Shown: positions 63,159 through 64,000 of the stretch, piece after piece
Layout of the letters: every line of letters starts with the position of its first letter
How positions within the stretch are numbered: position 1 is the stretch's first letter
Assembly (NCBI GenBank): GCA_023053545.1
Contig: JAKZAN010000005.1
Span: 1,674,001 to 1,738,000, forward strand
DNA length: 64,000 nt
Direction of reading: 5' to 3'
From: Lepidurus packardi
Taxonomy: Eukaryota > Arthropoda > Branchiopoda > Notostraca > Triopsidae
Notes under the pieces: model-generated
What the model was told of the DNA's origin: nothing
What the model saw: the letters and a program-made list of their open reading frames with translations, nothing else
The model's database searches: none
Position numbers and translations under genes: made by a program

Positions 63159-63186
63159 GAGCCTATTTACCGCAGTAAATAGGCTC
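63159..63186. repeat. 12-bp perfect inverted repeat
   Basis: GAGCCTATTTAC and GTAAATAGGCTC flank the loop CGCA. Isolated in non-coding DNA. Confidence 0.85.
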
Positions 63187-64000
63187 TTACCTATCTACTG
63201 TACCTATATACTAGGACTAAGATCTGAAACCAATCATGAGAACAGGTAGATAACAGTTGAGCTTGGCCAGAAATACTGACCGAACTCAAACGCAAGTTTA
63301 TGGCTGCCATCACAGTAGGAAACGAACCAGCTTACTGAGTACAAAAGGATGCAAGGGGCTCGCAACTGGTTCTCCATCAATGACGGGTATAAGCAGTTCA
63401 AGTCCGACTGCTCTAGACAAATCAAACACTTTCCAAACCTTGCAAATCAATACCTGAATACCGTCACGTGTTTCCTAACCTCACGGCAGTCTGGCTAGGG
63501 ACGAAAGAACGAAAGTATCAACAAATTTTCCATTCTCGAAACTCTGACAACGTGCTGTTAGTCTCATATATGGCAGAAATGATCCTTACCGTTATGGGTC
63601 TACTTTCGACGGTGCTTTTCAAGTTTGTCCAAGTTGTCGAAGGTGCTTTTAGGCCTACTTGTCGCAGAAAATGAGCAAAATCATCGAAGGTAAAGCTACA
63701 AATTTGCCTAAATGAAATAAAATTGAATTAAAAATCTGGTCTTGAAGAACATTTCTAAAGCAAATATGTATTATTATATTTTGTGTAGGCTAAGCTAAAT
63801 ACCTAATACTATATTATTGGCCTAAAAAATCTAAGGTTGTTTTCTTACGTCGCGTTAAAAAAGTCTTTCGTTTAGCTAAAGGATTTGCCATGCATACAAA
63901 GAAATAACTCGTAAGCTTTCACACAATTGACTGATAAAAACCAAGGTGTATCAAGAGGTATTTGAAGTAGTCTTCAAAAGTAGCATTCAAGAAACGATAC

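Larger units (their letters stand above)
58946..64000. other. Non-coding stretch to the window end
   Basis: Short frames only. Contains a 34-base segment at 61946-61979 shared with the transposon remnant, an A-box-like stretch near 62165 without a B box, and a hairpin at 63159-63186. No gene is recognised. Confidence 0.45.

Noticed and set aside
1-64000. CRISPR arrays, prokaryotic operons, LTR or other virus-like elements
   Set aside because: No regularly spaced direct repeats of CRISPR type, no polycistronic layout, and no long terminal repeats or recognisable capsid, envelope or reverse-transcriptase stretches were seen.

Overview
The window looks like nuclear DNA of an arthropod, most likely a crustacean; a branchiopod such as Daphnia is a guess. 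The reasons are short spliceosomal introns (mostly 49-80 bases), four conserved animal genes, a resilin-type elastic repeat, and a secreted cysteine domain resembling the insect DM4/12 family. No prokaryotic, organellar or viral gene organisation is visible.

Layout: (1) 1-3400, non-coding, with an AT-rich tandem array and one copy of a dispersed repeat. (2) 3401-12852, two secreted or membrane-associated plus-strand genes. One is a 1097-residue proline-rich protein with resilin-like SYG repeats; the other is a 187-residue protein. They share a C-terminal four-cysteine domain split by an intron in the same phase. (3) 15520-20868, three minus-strand housekeeping genes in a row: calcineurin B, the mitochondrial iron-sulfur assembly factor ISCA2, and actin-related protein 5 (ARP5, INO80 complex). 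(4) 21691-24773, plus strand, the SR-rich splicing factor CLASRP, divergent from ARP5 with an 822-base gap that holds an unrecognised 63-codon ORF. (5) 24774-64000, about 39 kb in which I find no convincing gene. It holds dispersed and tandem repeats, hairpins, homopolymer runs, a degraded pogo/Tigger-like DNA transposon (43882-45178) and two weak orphan ORFs.

The housekeeping genes are neighbours but do not form a pathway: calcium signalling, Fe-S assembly, chromatin remodelling and splicing. The secreted pair is best read as an old duplication in which one copy gained a long elastic proline-rich region. The most unusual non-coding signal is a small repeat family (31-36 kb, four copies). Each copy carries an RFX X-box-like palindrome followed, at nearly constant spacing, by a perfect CRE palindrome TGACGTCA. 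Exon limits of the six main genes were worked out by hand from splice sites, reading phase and remembered family sequences.
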